DNA of 64,000 nucleotides from Allobacillus halotolerans (GCF_018967645.1 NZ_JAHLZF010000004.1:62001-126000), one strand, 5' to 3'. Shown: positions 25,511-36,428, counted from the stretch's first letter. Notes: generated by a model from the sequence alone, not told the origin. Numbers and translations are program-made.

Positions 25511-27481
25511 TTATAAAGCTTCTTGAATGATTTTTCTATAATACAACACGGATAACAAACCAAACAGTGAATAAAGAATTGCATATACAATCATGACAAT
25601 TAACATCGGAGTCCATACTTCTGTTCCAAAGAAAAACCACCCAGACTGAACAGCAAAGTAACTATGAAGCAATCCGACCAATAAAGGAATTCCAAAGTTG
25701 AAAAATTGCTTGAGCTGAATACCTTTTATTAAATCTTGTTGTGTAAACCCTAACTTTCTCAGAATCGTATAGCTCGGTTTCTCATTTTCACTTTCATCCA
25801 TTTGCTTGAAATACAATATACAACCTGATGTCACTAAAAACGTGAGACCTAGAAATCCAACGATAAACATAATTAAGCCCATGTTCATCCTTTGATTTCG
25901 AGCCATGTTTTGTTGTGAATCATTTCCTGCCCATCGATCTATTTCTTCAGTTAGAAAAAGCTCATTTGCTTTCTCAATATCTTGCTCGCTAACATCGATG
26001 CCTCTGAAGGTCATAGCACCTCCATCTTGTGATCGTTGTTGTAATTCGGGGTCCATATCCGTTTTCAATTGTTGGTATTTCGCTTCATCGACAATACCGA
26101 TCGGCATTCCGCCCCCATTTGTAAAGTAGTTCGAGACATAGTACTCACGATTCAATCCTATAAATTTCATCGAGAATTGTTCGCTCTCTGTCTTAATTGT
26201 TGCTTCTCCCGATTTTTTAAATGACATGAATCGTTGAAGAAAGTCTGAATAACCGGATAGAAAGAAGTGATTTTCATCCACATCAATTTCCTCGATCGAT
26301 TCATCACTGATAATCGGTAATTGTAGTTCACTTGGATTCATCGTCACTGAAGAGTCCTCATCATAGTTAAAATCCATAATATTTGTTGCATCTAACTCGA
26401 CATTGAATACTTCGATTTGATTTACCTGATAATCGATACCGTTCTCTTCTAATATTGACGTAAATTGTTTATAACTTTCCTCATTTACTAAAGAGAAATC
26501 ATTAATGACAAAATTCTCTGCTTGCTTCTCAGCTGAATAGTAAGAGATATAACTTAAACTTAGTAACCCGATTGCTAGGGCAGACACTGTCGTAATGATT
26601 GTCAGCAATAAAGCATTTGACTTCATTCGAAACATAATCGACGATGTTGATAGGACTTGATTAATTGATAAATAACCTTTATGGCTTTTCCGAATCAATT
26701 GCAAAACAAAAGTGACGGAACCTTTATAAAATAGGTATGTCCCTACTATAACTGCTCCTAAAATAAATGCCATCGCATAGAACAGTTCATTGGTTGTACT
26801 GAAGTCTCCACTAAATAGCTGTTGGGAAACAACATAACCAGAAATGATGAAACCAATACCTAACAGACCGAGTAATACTTGAAAAATCGATAGCCTCTTC
26901 ACCTTGATCTCCGTTGACTGCTGAATCGTAAATAAGGATAGTATACTTTCTCTTTTAATAAACAAATAATTGACGAACATAATGAGTAAGTAAATGATAC
27001 CAAAGACGATCAGTGTCTGTTTAAGTGCTTCCGTAGAGAAATGCATCGTCGCAATATCGGTTACATCGGTTAATTTATACACAATCATAACCATTAACTT
27101 AGAAATTGAAAATCCAACACCAATTCCAATTGCTAATGACACAAGATAAAGAATTAAGTTTTCTATCGTCAACAGTCGAAAAACCTTACCCTTCGTCATC
27201 CCAATAAGTTGAAACAATGCAATTTCATTGCTGCGTCGCTTAATAAATAGGTTATTTGCGTAAACTAAAAACACACCAACAATTAAGATTAAAACAATCG
27301 TACCTGCTCGGACTGCTGCTTGCCCTTTGATCGTTCCAGTTGCTGGATCCATTGAAGCGTCGTATTGAAGCGTTACAAATGCAAAATAAATGGATACACT
27401 AAAAATTAAAGCAAATACGTACAAATAATAATTTCTTAGATTATTCTTCAAGTTTCGATAGATCAATTGATTAACGTTCAT
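25511..27481 (-). CDS. BceB-type ABC transporter permease
   Basis: FtsX-superfamily permease of 656 residues with the Bce layout: ten predicted transmembrane helices and one large extracytoplasmic domain (about residues 305-525) between helices 7 and 8. Such transporters detoxify cell-wall-active peptide antibiotics and also act as the sensor for the kinase. Its start overlaps the ATPase stop by 11 bases. The large domain differs among family members, so the specific antibiotic cannot be deduced. Confidence 0.9.
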   Translation of the reverse strand: MNVNQLIYRNLKNNLRNYYLYVFALIFSVSIYFAFVTLQYDASMDPATGTIKGQAAVRAGTIVLILIVGVFLVYANNLFIKRRSNEIALFQLIGMTKGKVFRLLTIENLILYLVSLAIGIGVGFSISKLMVMIVYKLTDVTDIATMHFSTEALKQTLIVFGIIYLLIMFVNYLFIKRESILSLFTIQQSTEIKVKRLSIFQVLLGLLGIGFIISGYVVSQQLFSGDFSTTNELFYAMAFILGAVIVGTYLFYKGSVTFVLQLIRKSHKGYLSINQVLSTSSIMFRMKSNALLLTIITTVSALAIGLLSLSYISYYSAEKQAENFVINDFSLVNEESYKQFTSILEENGIDYQVNQIEVFNVELDATNIMDFNYDEDSSVTMNPSELQLPIISDESIEEIDVDENHFFLSGYSDFLQRFMSFKKSGEATIKTESEQFSMKFIGLNREYYVSNYFTNGGGMPIGIVDEAKYQQLKTDMDPELQQRSQDGGAMTFRGIDVSEQDIEKANELFLTEEIDRWAGNDSQQNMARNQRMNMGLIMFIVGFLGLTFLVTSGCILYFKQMDESENEKPSYTILRKLGFTQQDLIKGIQLKQFFNFGIPLLVGLLHSYFAVQSGWFFFGTEVWTPMLIVMIVYAILYSLFGLLSVLYYRKIIQEAL

Positions 27482-28232
27482 GTTGCACCCCGCCTAACAC
27501 GCCTTGCGTTTTCACAATATCGTTGAAGAATAATTGTTGGTCTTCATCGCCCTTATTTAATTGTGAGTACACCTCTCCATCTTTCAACAAAACGACACGA
27601 TCACTATAACTGGCAGCCACTGGATCATGCGTAACCATTAAGATGGTTGCTTTGTGTTTCTCATTCATTTCAACCATTTTGTTCAATAAGTTTGAAGCGG
27701 CTTTCGAATCAAGTGCACCCGTCGGCTCATCTGCAAAAATGATACTCGGTTGATGAATAAATGCCCGTGCTGCAGATGTTCTCTGTTTTTGACCACCTGA
27801 AATTTCACTTGGATACTTATTCCGTTGTTCATAAATCCCCAATTCCTTTGCAGCCAAGTCGAATTTTTCGTTTGCTTGCTGCCGTGAAACCTTTTGGATT
27901 GATAAAGGAAGCAATATATTTTCTTTGACGGTTAACGTATCAAGTAAATTGTATTCCTGAAAAATAAAACCTAAATGATGCTTCCGAAACTCAGCAAGCT
28001 TTTTGGATTTCATGTTTGTAATTATGTGTCCATCAATCGTTATTGTTCCGTGACTCACTTGATCGATTGATGATAGCACATTCAATAACGTCGTTTTTCC
28101 TGAACCCGAAGGTCCCATAATCGTCACGAATTCTCCTTGATCGATGGTAAAATCAATTCCTTTTAACACTTCCGTACGGTTGAACTTGTTACCAAAGCTT
28201 TTATAAATCTTTTGAGCCTTCAATAAATGCAT
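27471..28232 (-). CDS. BceA-type ABC transporter ATP-binding protein
   Basis: 253-residue ATPase of the LolD/MacB/Bce group. Walker [10 protein letters not shown] (near residue 41), Q-loop [10 protein letters not shown], signature SGGQKQR, Walker [14 protein letters not shown]-loop THDP. The ATG at 28232 (GAGAGGGGAATC upstream) is the family start; the longer frame upstream would run through the terminator and promoter region. Overlaps bceB, forming a pair downstream of bceRS. Confidence 0.92.
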   Translation of the reverse strand: MHLLKAQKIYKSFGNKFNRTEVLKGIDFTIDQGEFVTIMGPSGSGKTTLLNVLSSIDQVSHGTITIDGHIITNMKSKKLAEFRKHHLGFIFQEYNLLDTLTVKENILLPLSIQKVSRQQANEKFDLAAKELGIYEQRNKYPSEISGGQKQRTSAARAFIHQPSIIFADEPTGALDSKAASNLLNKMVEMNEKHKATILMVTHDPVAASYSDRVVLLKDGEVYSQLNKGDEDQQLFFNDIVKTQGVLGGVQHER

Positions 28233-28291
28233 GGCTGATTCCCCTCTCGTTATTTCTGTCTTTATTGTATCGTGACAATCATATAGACTCC

Positions 28292-28309
28292 TTTGTTTTA
28301 ACGAACAAA
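28292..28309. promoter_or_regulatory. Inverted repeat upstream of bceAB
   Basis: TTTGTT-N6-AACAAA sits 60 bases before the bceA start, between the bceRS terminator and bceAB. A response regulator dimer site is the simplest reading; a TATATG -10-like element follows on the minus strand. Confidence 0.4.
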
Positions 28310-28312
28310 TAG

Positions 28313-28345
28313 AAAAAGCATATGACATTTTTGTCACATGCTTTT
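28313..28345 (-). terminator. Terminator after bceS-like gene
   Basis: AAAAGCAT-G-TGACA and TGTCA-T-ATGCTTTT form a stem, followed by TTCTATTT. It separates bceRS from bceAB, suggesting a separate, inducible bceAB transcript. Confidence 0.65.
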
Positions 28346-28371
28346 CAGGTTGATCACGTGAACCGTTATCA

Positions 28372-29376
28372 TTAGTAAGATGTCCATAACTCGGCGATTT
28401 CATTTCTCTTCGGAAAGATTAACATAAACGACGTTCCGACCGTATGTTGTGACTCAACCTTAATTTGAATATGCAGAGATTCGGCGGCTTGTTTCGCTAA
28501 ATACAGACCCATACCAGTTGCCCCGTGATCTTTCTGCACCGTCGAAGTGAATCCTTTTTCAAATATTCTCGGTATGTCTTTTGACAAAATCCCTTGGCCT
28601 TCATCTCGTATTGAAAGAATAACTTGGCCATTCTGTTGTTCGCTTTGTATATATATATCAGATTTTTCACTATACTTCACTGCATTAGATAGCAATTGTC
28701 TGACGATAAAGGAGAGCCATTTGGTATCTGTCAGAACGACCTCTTCTCGTAAATCAATATCAAAACCAATATTCTTATACATACACCATGATTTCATCGT
28801 ACGAATCTCTTCATGAATCAACGGTTCGAGTAAGACTTCTTCCACATACAAGTCGCTTTCAATCACAGCAATCCGCTTCCGATGGAGCTGCTGATCAAGC
28901 AACATATGGATGCGTAGCCACTCGAAGTCCAAGTCCGACTTTAAGGCAGGGTTCTCAATACGATCAATGATTAAACTCATTGCACTAAGCGGTGTTTTCA
29001 CTTCATGAATCCATGAAAGCAGTTCGTCTTTTTCTTCTTCCAATTGAATCCGATTTTCTGTTTCCATCGATTTGAGTTTGTCAAATTGCTGATGAACCCG
29101 ATGTGCGACCACTCTTTCAAATGGTCTAAAAGGTGTTGGTATTTCCGAGGTATCAAATTGGTCTGTTTGATTGTCCAATGCTTTGTAAAATTTTGTTTCA
29201 CGTAGATAACGAATAATGAGAAAGATGACAAAGATGATTGAGGTCAGAAATACAAAGTATCTGACAGAATGGAGTGACCAATTTTCATCTAGGTAAGCCA
29301 TAAACAGAAGGAGTAATTCAAAAAGCACAAATATACTTATCCAACTTTTCCGTTCGTTTAAGTAGTTCAACATCAT
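28372..29376 (-). CDS. BceS-type intramembrane-sensing histidine kinase
   Basis: 334 residues. Two transmembrane helices (13-29 and 38-56) with almost no extracellular loop, typical of kinases that sense through a Bce transporter. H-box [16 protein letters not shown] with phospho-acceptor His124, then N (SNAVKYS), G1 (DEGQGI), F and G2 (GATGMGLYL) boxes. Its ATG overlaps the bceR stop codon (ATGA). Works with the response regulator and permease of the same cluster. Confidence 0.92.
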   Translation of the reverse strand: MMLNYLNERKSWISIFVLFELLLLFMAYLDENWSLHSVRYFVFLTSIIFVIFLIIRYLRETKFYKALDNQTDQFDTSEIPTPFRPFERVVAHRVHQQFDKLKSMETENRIQLEEEKDELLSWIHEVKTPLSAMSLIIDRIENPALKSDLDFEWLRIHMLLDQQLHRKRIAVIESDLYVEEVLLEPLIHEEIRTMKSWCMYKNIGFDIDLREEVVLTDTKWLSFIVRQLLSNAVKYSEKSDIYIQSEQQNGQVILSIRDEGQGILSKDIPRIFEKGFTSTVQKDHGATGMGLYLAKQAAESLHIQIKVESQHTVGTSFMLIFPKRNEIAELWTSY

Positions 29377-30059
29377 TCTGTATTGCCTTCTTTAGCAATA
29401 TATCCTTGTCCGACTTTCGTTTCAATATAATCGCCAAGATCAATTTCATGTAATTTTTTTCGTAAGCGATTTACATTAACAGTTAATGTATTATCACTTA
29501 TAAATCGTTCGTCATTCCACAAACGATGAATCAATTCCTCTCTTGTAACGATATTATTTTTCTTTTCTAGCAGTCCTTTTAATATGAAAGCTTCGTTTTT
29601 TGTTAACTCAATGGACGTTTCATTTGTGGACACCAAGTTTTTCTCAAAATCGATGGTTGCACCTGCCCACGTTTTTAATTGAACTTGATCATTATTATAA
29701 TTGTAAACTCTTCTAAGAATGGCTTGAATTTTGGCAATCAATACATCAAAGTGAAATGGTTTTTGAATATAATCATCCGCTCCAAGCTGCATGGACATGA
29801 CCATATCGGTCGGATGATCACGTGATGATAAAAAGATAATGGGTACACTTGATGTTGACCGGATCATTCGGCACCAATGAAATCCATCAAACCTCGGTAA
29901 TTGGATGTCGATGATAATTAAATCAGGTTGGATTGCGCTATATTCTTCCATCACTTTTGAAAAGTCTTCAATACCATATACTTCATAAGACCATTGTATA
30001 AGCCGTTCCTTTATTTCATGGAATAAGCTTTTATCATCTTCAATGACTAAGATTTTCAT
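29373..30059 (-). CDS. BceR-type OmpR-family response regulator
   Basis: 228-residue two-domain regulator. Receiver domain with acidic pocket EDD (8-9), phospho-acceptor Asp51 (LIIIDIQLP) and Lys in QKPFHF, then a winged-helix DNA-binding domain (about 130-225). The ATG at 30059 is the family start; an upstream in-frame ATG adds 22 unrelated residues. First gene of the R-S unit, expected to activate bceAB. Confidence 0.92.
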   Translation of the reverse strand: MKILVIEDDKSLFHEIKERLIQWSYEVYGIEDFSKVMEEYSAIQPDLIIIDIQLPRFDGFHWCRMIRSTSSVPIIFLSSRDHPTDMVMSMQLGADDYIQKPFHFDVLIAKIQAILRRVYNYNNDQVQLKTWAGATIDFEKNLVSTNETSIELTKNEAFILKGLLEKKNNIVTREELIHRLWNDERFISDNTLTVNVNRLRKKLHEIDLGDYIETKVGQGYIAKEGNTE

Positions 30060-30174
30060 TCCGACACCTACATTTCTTAAAGAGTGACTATTGTTTAGTA
30101 TATCGACTGCATTTTTGTTCGACAAGAGAATGCATGGACTATTTCAATAATATATTTTTATTATCATACAAGTT

Positions 30175-30211
30175 AAAACTCCTCACCACAACTTGGTAAG
30201 GAGTCATTTTA
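30175..30211 (-). terminator. Terminator of acyl-CoA synthetase gene
   Basis: ACTCCT-ACCA and TGGT-AGGAGT pair, with TTTTAACTT on the minus strand. Confidence 0.75.
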
Positions 30212-30220
30212 GCTTTCGTT

Positions 30221-31789
30221 TTAATTCATTTCTTGTTTCCGTAATTCCACTCGTCTAATTTTTCCAGAAGTCGTTTTAGGTAAGTCATCGATAAATTCAA
30301 TTTCTCGCGGATACTTATATGGTGCTGTCAAATCCTTCACATGATCTTGAAGTTCTTTGATCAATTCATCTGAAGGTACATTGTCACCTTTCAATACGAT
30401 AAATGCTTTGACAATATTCCCACGAACTTCATGTGGGCTGGCGACTACTGCACATTCTTGAACAGCTGGGTGCTTTACAAGAGCATCTTCAACTTCGAAT
30501 GGTCCAATGGTATAACCAGAACTAATGATGATATCATCGCTTCTTCCTTCAAACCAATAATAACCTTCTTCGTCTTTTGATGCTTGGTCACCTGTCACGT
30601 AATAATTTCCACGTCTGGACGCCGCTGTGCGTTCAGGGTCTTTGTAATACTCACGGAAAAGAGCTGGCGTATCAAGTTTGACAGCGATATCCCCTACCTC
30701 TCCTGTTTTTACCGGTTGACCAAGGTCATCAATAATATCGACATCATTTCCTGGTGTCGGTTTACCCATAGCACCTGGCTTCACTTCCATATCTTTCATG
30801 AATCCTAACAGTAGTGTATTTTCAGTCTGGCCGTATCCATCACGTACGGTAATATCAAAATACTTTTTAAAGGTGTTGATGACTTCAACGTTCAATGGCT
30901 CTCCAGCAGACACAGCGCTGTGCAATGCAGACAGGTCATATTGGTCCAAGTTATCTTCTTTGGCCATCAAGCGATATTCTGTCGGTGTACAACATAGCAC
31001 GTTGACTTTTTCATCCTGCAAAAGAGTTAAGTAAGTGCTTGGTTTAAATTTACCATTATAGACAAAACCAGTTGCACCTGAACCTAATACAGAGAGAAAA
31101 GGACTCCAAATCCATTTTTGCCACCCTGGACCTGCTGTAGCCCAAACTTTATCTCCTTCGTTAATGGATAACCAATTCGGAGCGGCCGTTTTTAAATGGG
31201 CATATCCCCATCCATGTGTATGAACGACACCTTTTGGATTACCGGTTGTTCCGGATGTATAAGGTAAAAATGCAATATCATCTCTCTCCGTATTTGCCAT
31301 TTCCAGTTCGTCAGACTCTTCAGTCATTAACTCATCTAGAAACTCCCAACCCTCAACAGCTTGACCGACAGAGAACTTCACCAATTCATCGTATTCTTCC
31401 AATCCATTATATTGGTCAACAAAAGGATAATAAGAAATGACTCCTCTCGCTTCACTATGACTCACACGGTATTGTAAATCTTTTGTTTTTAACATTTCCG
31501 AGCTCGGGATGACGATGACTCCTGTTTTCATGGCAGCAAGATAAACTTCATACGCTTTGATCAGGCGAGGAATCATAACTAGGACTTTGTCTCCTCGTCG
31601 AAGGCCATTTTTCATAAAAGCGTTTCCAATTTTATTAACGTTTTTCATTAAATCATCATACGTACATTCTTCTCGATTACCTTCTTCATCCAACCAAACA
31701 ATCGCTTTTTTGCCAGAACCATCAGCATATTTTTCCATTTCGTTTACAATGTTGTAAGTTGCAGGGGCAATTAAATCTGTTTTATTCAT
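30221..31789 (-). CDS. Acyl-CoA synthetase, MbcS/YtcI type
   Basis: Adenylate-forming ligase that activates a short or branched carboxylic acid to its CoA thioester. The 522 residues contain the AMP-binding P-loop YTSGTTGNPKG, the A5 motif DGYGQTE, the A7 motif TGDQASKDEEGYYWFEGRSDDII and the C-terminal catalytic lysine in TTSGKIRR. It is shorter than AcsA (about 570) and lacks its N-terminus, fitting the YtcI/MbcS (methylbutyryl-CoA synthetase) group better. Substrate unproven. Single gene with its own terminator. Confidence 0.88.
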   Translation of the reverse strand: MNKTDLIAPATYNIVNEMEKYADGSGKKAIVWLDEEGNREECTYDDLMKNVNKIGNAFMKNGLRRGDKVLVMIPRLIKAYEVYLAAMKTGVIVIPSSEMLKTKDLQYRVSHSEARGVISYYPFVDQYNGLEEYDELVKFSVGQAVEGWEFLDELMTEESDELEMANTERDDIAFLPYTSGTTGNPKGVVHTHGWGYAHLKTAAPNWLSINEGDKVWATAGPGWQKWIWSPFLSVLGSGATGFVYNGKFKPSTYLTLLQDEKVNVLCCTPTEYRLMAKEDNLDQYDLSALHSAVSAGEPLNVEVINTFKKYFDITVRDGYGQTENTLLLGFMKDMEVKPGAMGKPTPGNDVDIIDDLGQPVKTGEVGDIAVKLDTPALFREYYKDPERTAASRRGNYYVTGDQASKDEEGYYWFEGRSDDIIISSGYTIGPFEVEDALVKHPAVQECAVVASPHEVRGNIVKAFIVLKGDNVPSDELIKELQDHVKDLTAPYKYPREIEFIDDLPKTTSGKIRRVELRKQEMN

Positions 31790-31944
31790 CTAGTTCCAAC
31801 TCCCTTTCTAATTATGTTGTATCATTATATCAAAATTTTAGAATATTTTAAATTGATTAATTAAAAAGAATGAAATTTATTTGTGTGATTATCAATACAG
31901 GCAAGTCTATCAATCGTTTGTTTAGTAATTAATTATACTCAATT

Positions 31945-31991
31945 CAAAAAACACCCCCATAGGAACGCTCTGTGCGTCGCTTGGGGGTGTT
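31945..31991 (-). terminator. Terminator of nitroreductase gene
   Basis: AACACCCCCA and TGGGGGTGTT form a 10-bp stem, then TTTTTTG on the minus strand, about 60 bases past the stop codon. Confidence 0.8.
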
Positions 31992-32051
31992 AATGAATTC
32001 AGTTACTGTAATCAAGGTTCAATCTTTCAAAAAGTTCTAGATAAAGATTAA

Positions 32052-32798
32052 CTATGCTTTGTTGAATCCTTTTCCTTGAACAAAGTCTTTCATATTCATA
32101 CGAACTTGCTTGCTCAGCATGTTCGTCATTTGATCGGACCAACGATCCTGTCTCTGACCACTTGTTCTCGTATCGTAGTAACTGGAGACGGTCTCGTCAT
32201 ATTCTTTCAATTGATTCGTATATACTTCAACGTCTTGATTATATTTCCCTTCATGATACACATGGTGTAAAGGTAAACGCGGTTTTGGATTCGACTGGTC
32301 TGCTGGATAACCAATCGTCATTCCGAATAACGGGATGACATGTGAAGGCAACTCCAAATATTCTGCGATCGATTCAATGTTATTTCGGATACCACCTAAA
32401 TAACAGATTCCAAGTCCCATAGACTCAGCTGCAATAGCTGCATTTTGTGCGGCAAGCGTTGTGTCCGTAATGCCAACAATGAATTTTTCTGTACTTTCTA
32501 ACGTGTCGGCAATCGATTCTCCTTTATTTTCAGCCATTAACTCATGGCGGTAAAAGTCAGCACAAAAAATGAGAACACGGCTGGCATGTTCCACATGTGT
32601 GTTTTTAGAAAGCTCAGCTATTTTTTTCTTTCCGTCATCGTCTTTAATACCGATGATCGAATATGCTTGGACAAAACTACTCGTGGAAGCGCTTTGTGCA
32701 GCTTGAATAATGGTTTCGATTTGTTCATCAGATACGGGTTCATTCGTATATTTCCGAATGGAACGGTGATTTAGGATTGTTTCAATCGTTGTATTCAT
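32052..32798 (-). CDS. NfsA/NfrA-type NADPH-dependent nitroreductase
   Basis: FMN enzyme of 248 residues similar to NfrA1 of B. subtilis, reducing flavins, nitro compounds or quinones with NADPH. Landmarks: N-terminal HRSIRKYTNEPVSDEQ and the FMN-binding AAESMGLGICYLGGIRNN, then an NfrA-type C-terminal arm (YDTRTSGQRQDRWSDQM). Divergent from the peroxiredoxin gene; a shared oxidative-stress theme is plausible. Start ATG after AGGTATGATGA. Confidence 0.9.
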   Translation of the reverse strand: MNTTIETILNHRSIRKYTNEPVSDEQIETIIQAAQSASTSSFVQAYSIIGIKDDDGKKKIAELSKNTHVEHASRVLIFCADFYRHELMAENKGESIADTLESTEKFIVGITDTTLAAQNAAIAAESMGLGICYLGGIRNNIESIAEYLELPSHVIPLFGMTIGYPADQSNPKPRLPLHHVYHEGKYNQDVEVYTNQLKEYDETVSSYYDTRTSGQRQDRWSDQMTNMLSKQVRMNMKDFVQGKGFNKA

Positions 32799-32840
32799 TC
32801 ATCATACCTCCATTTATTTTCAATCTATATCGTATATTAG

Positions 32841-32869
32841 TTCACAAATCGTTTGCAAGGGATTATAAT
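32841..32869 (+). promoter_or_regulatory. Sigma-A promoter of peroxiredoxin gene
   Basis: TTCACA (32841-32846), 17 bases, TATAAT (32864-32869). The -10 region TTATAATAGAATATAA faintly recalls a PerR box but the half-site spacing is off by one. Confidence 0.65.
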
Positions 32870-32922
32870 AGAATATAAATCCTAGTAAACATATAGGAAT
32901 TAAATTATAGGAGGGTTACACT

Positions 32923-33585
32923 ATGTCTGAAGCAATGAATCAGCAACCTGAGATTCGCATACCACGTGTAGGTGAAAAAGCACCTCATTTTGAAGCATTA
33001 ACAACTCAAGGAATGAAAAGGTTGGAAGACTACCAAGGGAAGTATTTAGTATTGTTCTCCCATCCAGCAGATTTCACACCTGTTTGCACAACTGAATTTG
33101 TTGCTTTCCAAGCGATCTATCCACAGCTCCGTGAATTGAACACAGAACTGTTAGGTCTTAGTATCGACAGTAATCAGTCTCACTTAGCTTGGGTCAACAA
33201 TATCGAAGAAAATTTTAATATAAAAATAGAATTTCCTGTTATTGCTGACTTGAATAAAGACGTCGCATCTAAATACGGTATGTTAACACCAGAACATAAT
33301 TCCACAGAAACAAATCGCGCTGTTTTTGTCATTGATGATAAAGGAATTGTTCGTGGAATTATCTATTACCCATTACAAACGGGAAGAAACATGGACGAAA
33401 TCGTTCGTTTGATTAAAGCGCTGCAAACGACTGACGAACACAAAGTTTCTACTCCTGCAAACTGGGAGCCTGGCGATAAAGTCATCGTTCCACCACCTTC
33501 CACACAACAGGAACTTGAAGAACGTAAAAAGGATGATAGCTTAGAAGTGGTTGATTGGTATCTATCCAAAAAATCACTCGACTAA
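32923..33585 (+). CDS. 1-Cys peroxiredoxin (Prx6 subfamily)
   Basis: Thiol peroxidase reducing H2O2 and organic hydroperoxides. 220 residues, longer than AhpC-type enzymes because of the Prx6 C-terminal extension. The peroxidatic Cys55 is in PADFTPVCTTEF; it is the only cysteine, so the resolving thiol must come from another molecule (in Bacillaceae possibly bacillithiol; inference). Good ribosome site TAGGAGGG. Divergent from the nitroreductase and followed by a terminator. Confidence 0.93.
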   Translation: MSEAMNQQPEIRIPRVGEKAPHFEALTTQGMKRLEDYQGKYLVLFSHPADFTPVCTTEFVAFQAIYPQLRELNTELLGLSIDSNQSHLAWVNNIEENFNIKIEFPVIADLNKDVASKYGMLTPEHNSTETNRAVFVIDDKGIVRGIIYYPLQTGRNMDEIVRLIKALQTTDEHKVSTPANWEPGDKVIVPPPSTQQELEERKKDDSLEVVDWYLSKKSLD

Positions 33586-33635
33586 TTTTTCGTCAATCGT
33601 TTTGTAGATTGACCTAGTAAATTCAATACGATATT

Positions 33636-33669
33636 AAAACTCCTCATTCGTGATGAATGAGGAGTTTTT
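33636..33669 (+). terminator. Terminator of peroxiredoxin gene
   Basis: AAAACTCCTCATTC and GAATGAGGAGTTTT, followed by TG and a T-rich stretch. Also positioned to stop the convergent UPF0182 transcript. Confidence 0.85.
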
Positions 33670-33674
33670 GTTAT

Positions 33675-36428
33675 TTATTCCATTTCAGCTAGTTGTTCTT
33701 CGATTTGGGTCATGACGTCTGCAGCTTCCTGCCAATCTCCGTTGGATAACGCATTCTGATACTGCTCAAATAAATCGGATACTTCATTCAATAATTCATT
33801 TGCTTCTTCCAATGGAACACCTGCTTCACCTTCTTCGATTTCATCAGGTGCTGCATTGGATTCAATATAAGTCAGAATTCGATTCAGTGCTTTATCGAAT
33901 GTCGATTCCATAACAATATAATCTTCATAAGCAATCACAACCTGCTTGACTTCCGGCAAGGATGTTTCATTACTTGATTCAATATAAATTGGCTCGACAT
34001 ACATCATGGTATCTTCAATTGGAATAGCCAATAAATTTCCGCGAATGACTTTTGATCCACCTTGAGACCATAAGTTCAATTCTTGAGAAATCGTACTATC
34101 CTGATTGATTCGGTTTTCAATCTGCTGTGGACCATAGACATTCCGTTGTTTCGGGAAGCGGTACACAATTTTCTCACCATAATGCTCGCCGTCATTACGA
34201 ACACCAATCCATGCAATCATATTTTGTCGCTGTCGTGGTGTGTATGGCATCATCAATACAAATTCCTCTTGTTCTGCTTCCGGCAATTTCATTGTGACAT
34301 AATAAGGATCCATTTCGATGTCTTGGTCGTAATATTTCTCTGTCGGGAACTGCCAGAAATCCTCTCGGTTATAAAAGACTTCCAAGTTCTCCATGTGATA
34401 GGTTCCATACATTTCTGCCTGAATGCTGAACAATCGCTCCGGATAACGAAAATGGTCTTGTAGATTTTCTGGAATGTCATCTGTAAATAAATCCGGGAAC
34501 ATATTCGCATACGTTTGAACAAGTGGGTCTTCTTCATCTACGATATAAAAATTCACTTCACCGGTATAAGCATCAATTTCGATTTTTACCGAGTTTTTAA
34601 TATAGTTATTTTTATCATTATATTTCTCCGCATACGGATAATGGCTATCTGTTAAATAAGCATCGATAATCCAGGCGAGACTTCCATCATCACGTACATA
34701 TATATACGGATCTTTCTCATATTCAAAGAACGGTGCAATACGTTCTACACGATCTTTAATATTACGTGTAACAAGAATTTGACTTTCATCTGTCACTTGA
34801 TCAGATACTAACATTCGAAATGACATCTCATTCAATGAAAAAAGTAATCGATTAAGGCCAGTGAACGGGATCCCTGTATCCGCTTCATAGCGATTGGATA
34901 CGTTTGACTCGCCATCCGGATAGTCGAACTCATCAACTGCTGAATTCACAATAACCGTTGGATAGTTTTGTTCCCCGAAATAAATTTGTGGCCGTTCCAC
35001 ATCGATTTCACCCGAGGTCGGTAAGTTTTTCACGAGATATTCCGGTTGCCCCTGTGCTGTCACTTCATTTACGTGACTCATCGCAACGCCGTAACCATGT
35101 GTGTAGCGTAAATTTTGGTTCACCCATGTTTGAGCTTGTTCAGGTAAGTCTTTCATACTTAGTTCACGAGCACCGATAAATACTTGTTCGTACTCACCAT
35201 CTATCATATATCGGTCAATATCGATATCTTCAAATTCATAATACGTCCGGAAAGTTTGTATCTGATTATAAACATCATTCAATGGGCGTGAATCATTAAT
35301 CCGTATATTGTTAATCGTCATTTCATTGCGCTCGATCATCTCTTCGTCTAAAGAAGCATTTCCTGGATGATCTTTCACTTCCATATCTTCCAACTCGTAA
35401 GCTTGCCGAGTCATGGCTAAGTTTTCTTCTAGATATGGCGTCTCTTGTTGGAATTCATTAGGTGAGACGACAAATTGCTGAACGACAAAGGATGCCGCTT
35501 GACTCCCGAACAATACGAGTAAATAAAGACCAAATGGAATGACCAACCGCATATAATTCTTACGGAACAACGTCACAACGGCCCAAATAGTCGCCAACAC
35601 GGTTACTGCTGCCAATACATAAGCACTTGGGATATTAATGACGTCATCTGTATAGCTCACCCCATAAACAGCACTTTTCTGAAACGCGTTTACTTTGTTA
35701 GTAAATAACGCATCATACATACCAAGGTAATGGGTTGCCGCTAATGACAAGCCAAAAATAGTGATATAAAAAGCTAACTGGACTTTAGCAATGCGGTGAT
35801 GAAACGCTTGAAACATAAAATAACTAAATGCTGCGACACCCGCTAAAATCACAGAAAGGATCATCAAAACATTCAACACGAAATTCAACACTGGCAAGGT
35901 GAAAAAGTAAAATGAAAGATCATGCCCAAAATGAGGGTCTGCCTGGTTGAAGTTGACCTGATTGAACACCTTTAATACAGGTTCCCAACCTATCTTTTGG
36001 ACAATAAAACTTCCAAGCAAGCCAATTAAAATGGAAATGATGATATTCGACCATGTAACCATTTTTTTCGGTCCAATTTGTTGGATAAACTTTGCCTTAC
36101 CAATCGTATCGATAATAATTTTTTGCATCCCGGCAAGGGTTAAATAGGTGAAGATAAAAAACAGCAAGAATCCAGCCACGACTAAACTTATTTTCGTAAT
36201 CAATGTCGTCGTATAAACTGATTCAAAACCTAATGACTCCATCCAAATATAATTCGTCAAGAAATTAAAAATGAATGGAATCATTAGCAGTAGAAGAAAA
36301 ATGAAGAAAAAGATCGTTCCCCATTTAAAGATTTTCTTCTTTTGAGTAGAGGTCATTTTATTTTGATTAAAAACAACCGTTTTCGATTTGTTATTTGGCC
36401 CATTCGGACCATTCGTCGTCCAATTCAT
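33675..36428 (-). CDS. UPF0182 family membrane protein
   Basis: 917 residues. The first third is membrane-embedded with about seven helices; the rest is a large extracytoplasmic part, ending in an acidic region (IEEGEAGVPLEEANELLNE). The family is common in Firmicutes and Actinobacteria and has no settled function. The ATG at 36428 follows GAGAGGG; the frame continues 34 codons upstream without a ribosome site. Next to an unusual 21-bp tandem array. Confidence 0.88.
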   Translation of the reverse strand: MNWTTNGPNGPNNKSKTVVFNQNKMTSTQKKKIFKWGTIFFFIFLLLLMIPFIFNFLTNYIWMESLGFESVYTTTLITKISLVVAGFLLFFIFTYLTLAGMQKIIIDTIGKAKFIQQIGPKKMVTWSNIIISILIGLLGSFIVQKIGWEPVLKVFNQVNFNQADPHFGHDLSFYFFTLPVLNFVLNVLMILSVILAGVAAFSYFMFQAFHHRIAKVQLAFYITIFGLSLAATHYLGMYDALFTNKVNAFQKSAVYGVSYTDDVINIPSAYVLAAVTVLATIWAVVTLFRKNYMRLVIPFGLYLLVLFGSQAASFVVQQFVVSPNEFQQETPYLEENLAMTRQAYELEDMEVKDHPGNASLDEEMIERNEMTINNIRINDSRPLNDVYNQIQTFRTYYEFEDIDIDRYMIDGEYEQVFIGARELSMKDLPEQAQTWVNQNLRYTHGYGVAMSHVNEVTAQGQPEYLVKNLPTSGEIDVERPQIYFGEQNYPTVIVNSAVDEFDYPDGESNVSNRYEADTGIPFTGLNRLLFSLNEMSFRMLVSDQVTDESQILVTRNIKDRVERIAPFFEYEKDPYIYVRDDGSLAWIIDAYLTDSHYPYAEKYNDKNNYIKNSVKIEIDAYTGEVNFYIVDEEDPLVQTYANMFPDLFTDDIPENLQDHFRYPERLFSIQAEMYGTYHMENLEVFYNREDFWQFPTEKYYDQDIEMDPYYVTMKLPEAEQEEFVLMMPYTPRQRQNMIAWIGVRNDGEHYGEKIVYRFPKQRNVYGPQQIENRINQDSTISQELNLWSQGGSKVIRGNLLAIPIEDTMMYVEPIYIESSNETSLPEVKQVVIAYEDYIVMESTFDKALNRILTYIESNAAPDEIEEGEAGVPLEEANELLNEVSDLFEQYQNALSNGDWQEAADVMTQIEEQLAEME

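Noticed and set aside
32864-32880. PerR box at the peroxiredoxin promoter
   Set aside because: TTATAAT and AATATAA half-sites are separated by two bases instead of one and one half has a mismatch.
34083-34463. 126-residue frame antisense to the UPF0182 gene
   Set aside because: Fully overlapped by a confident gene; composition is that of a shadow frame.
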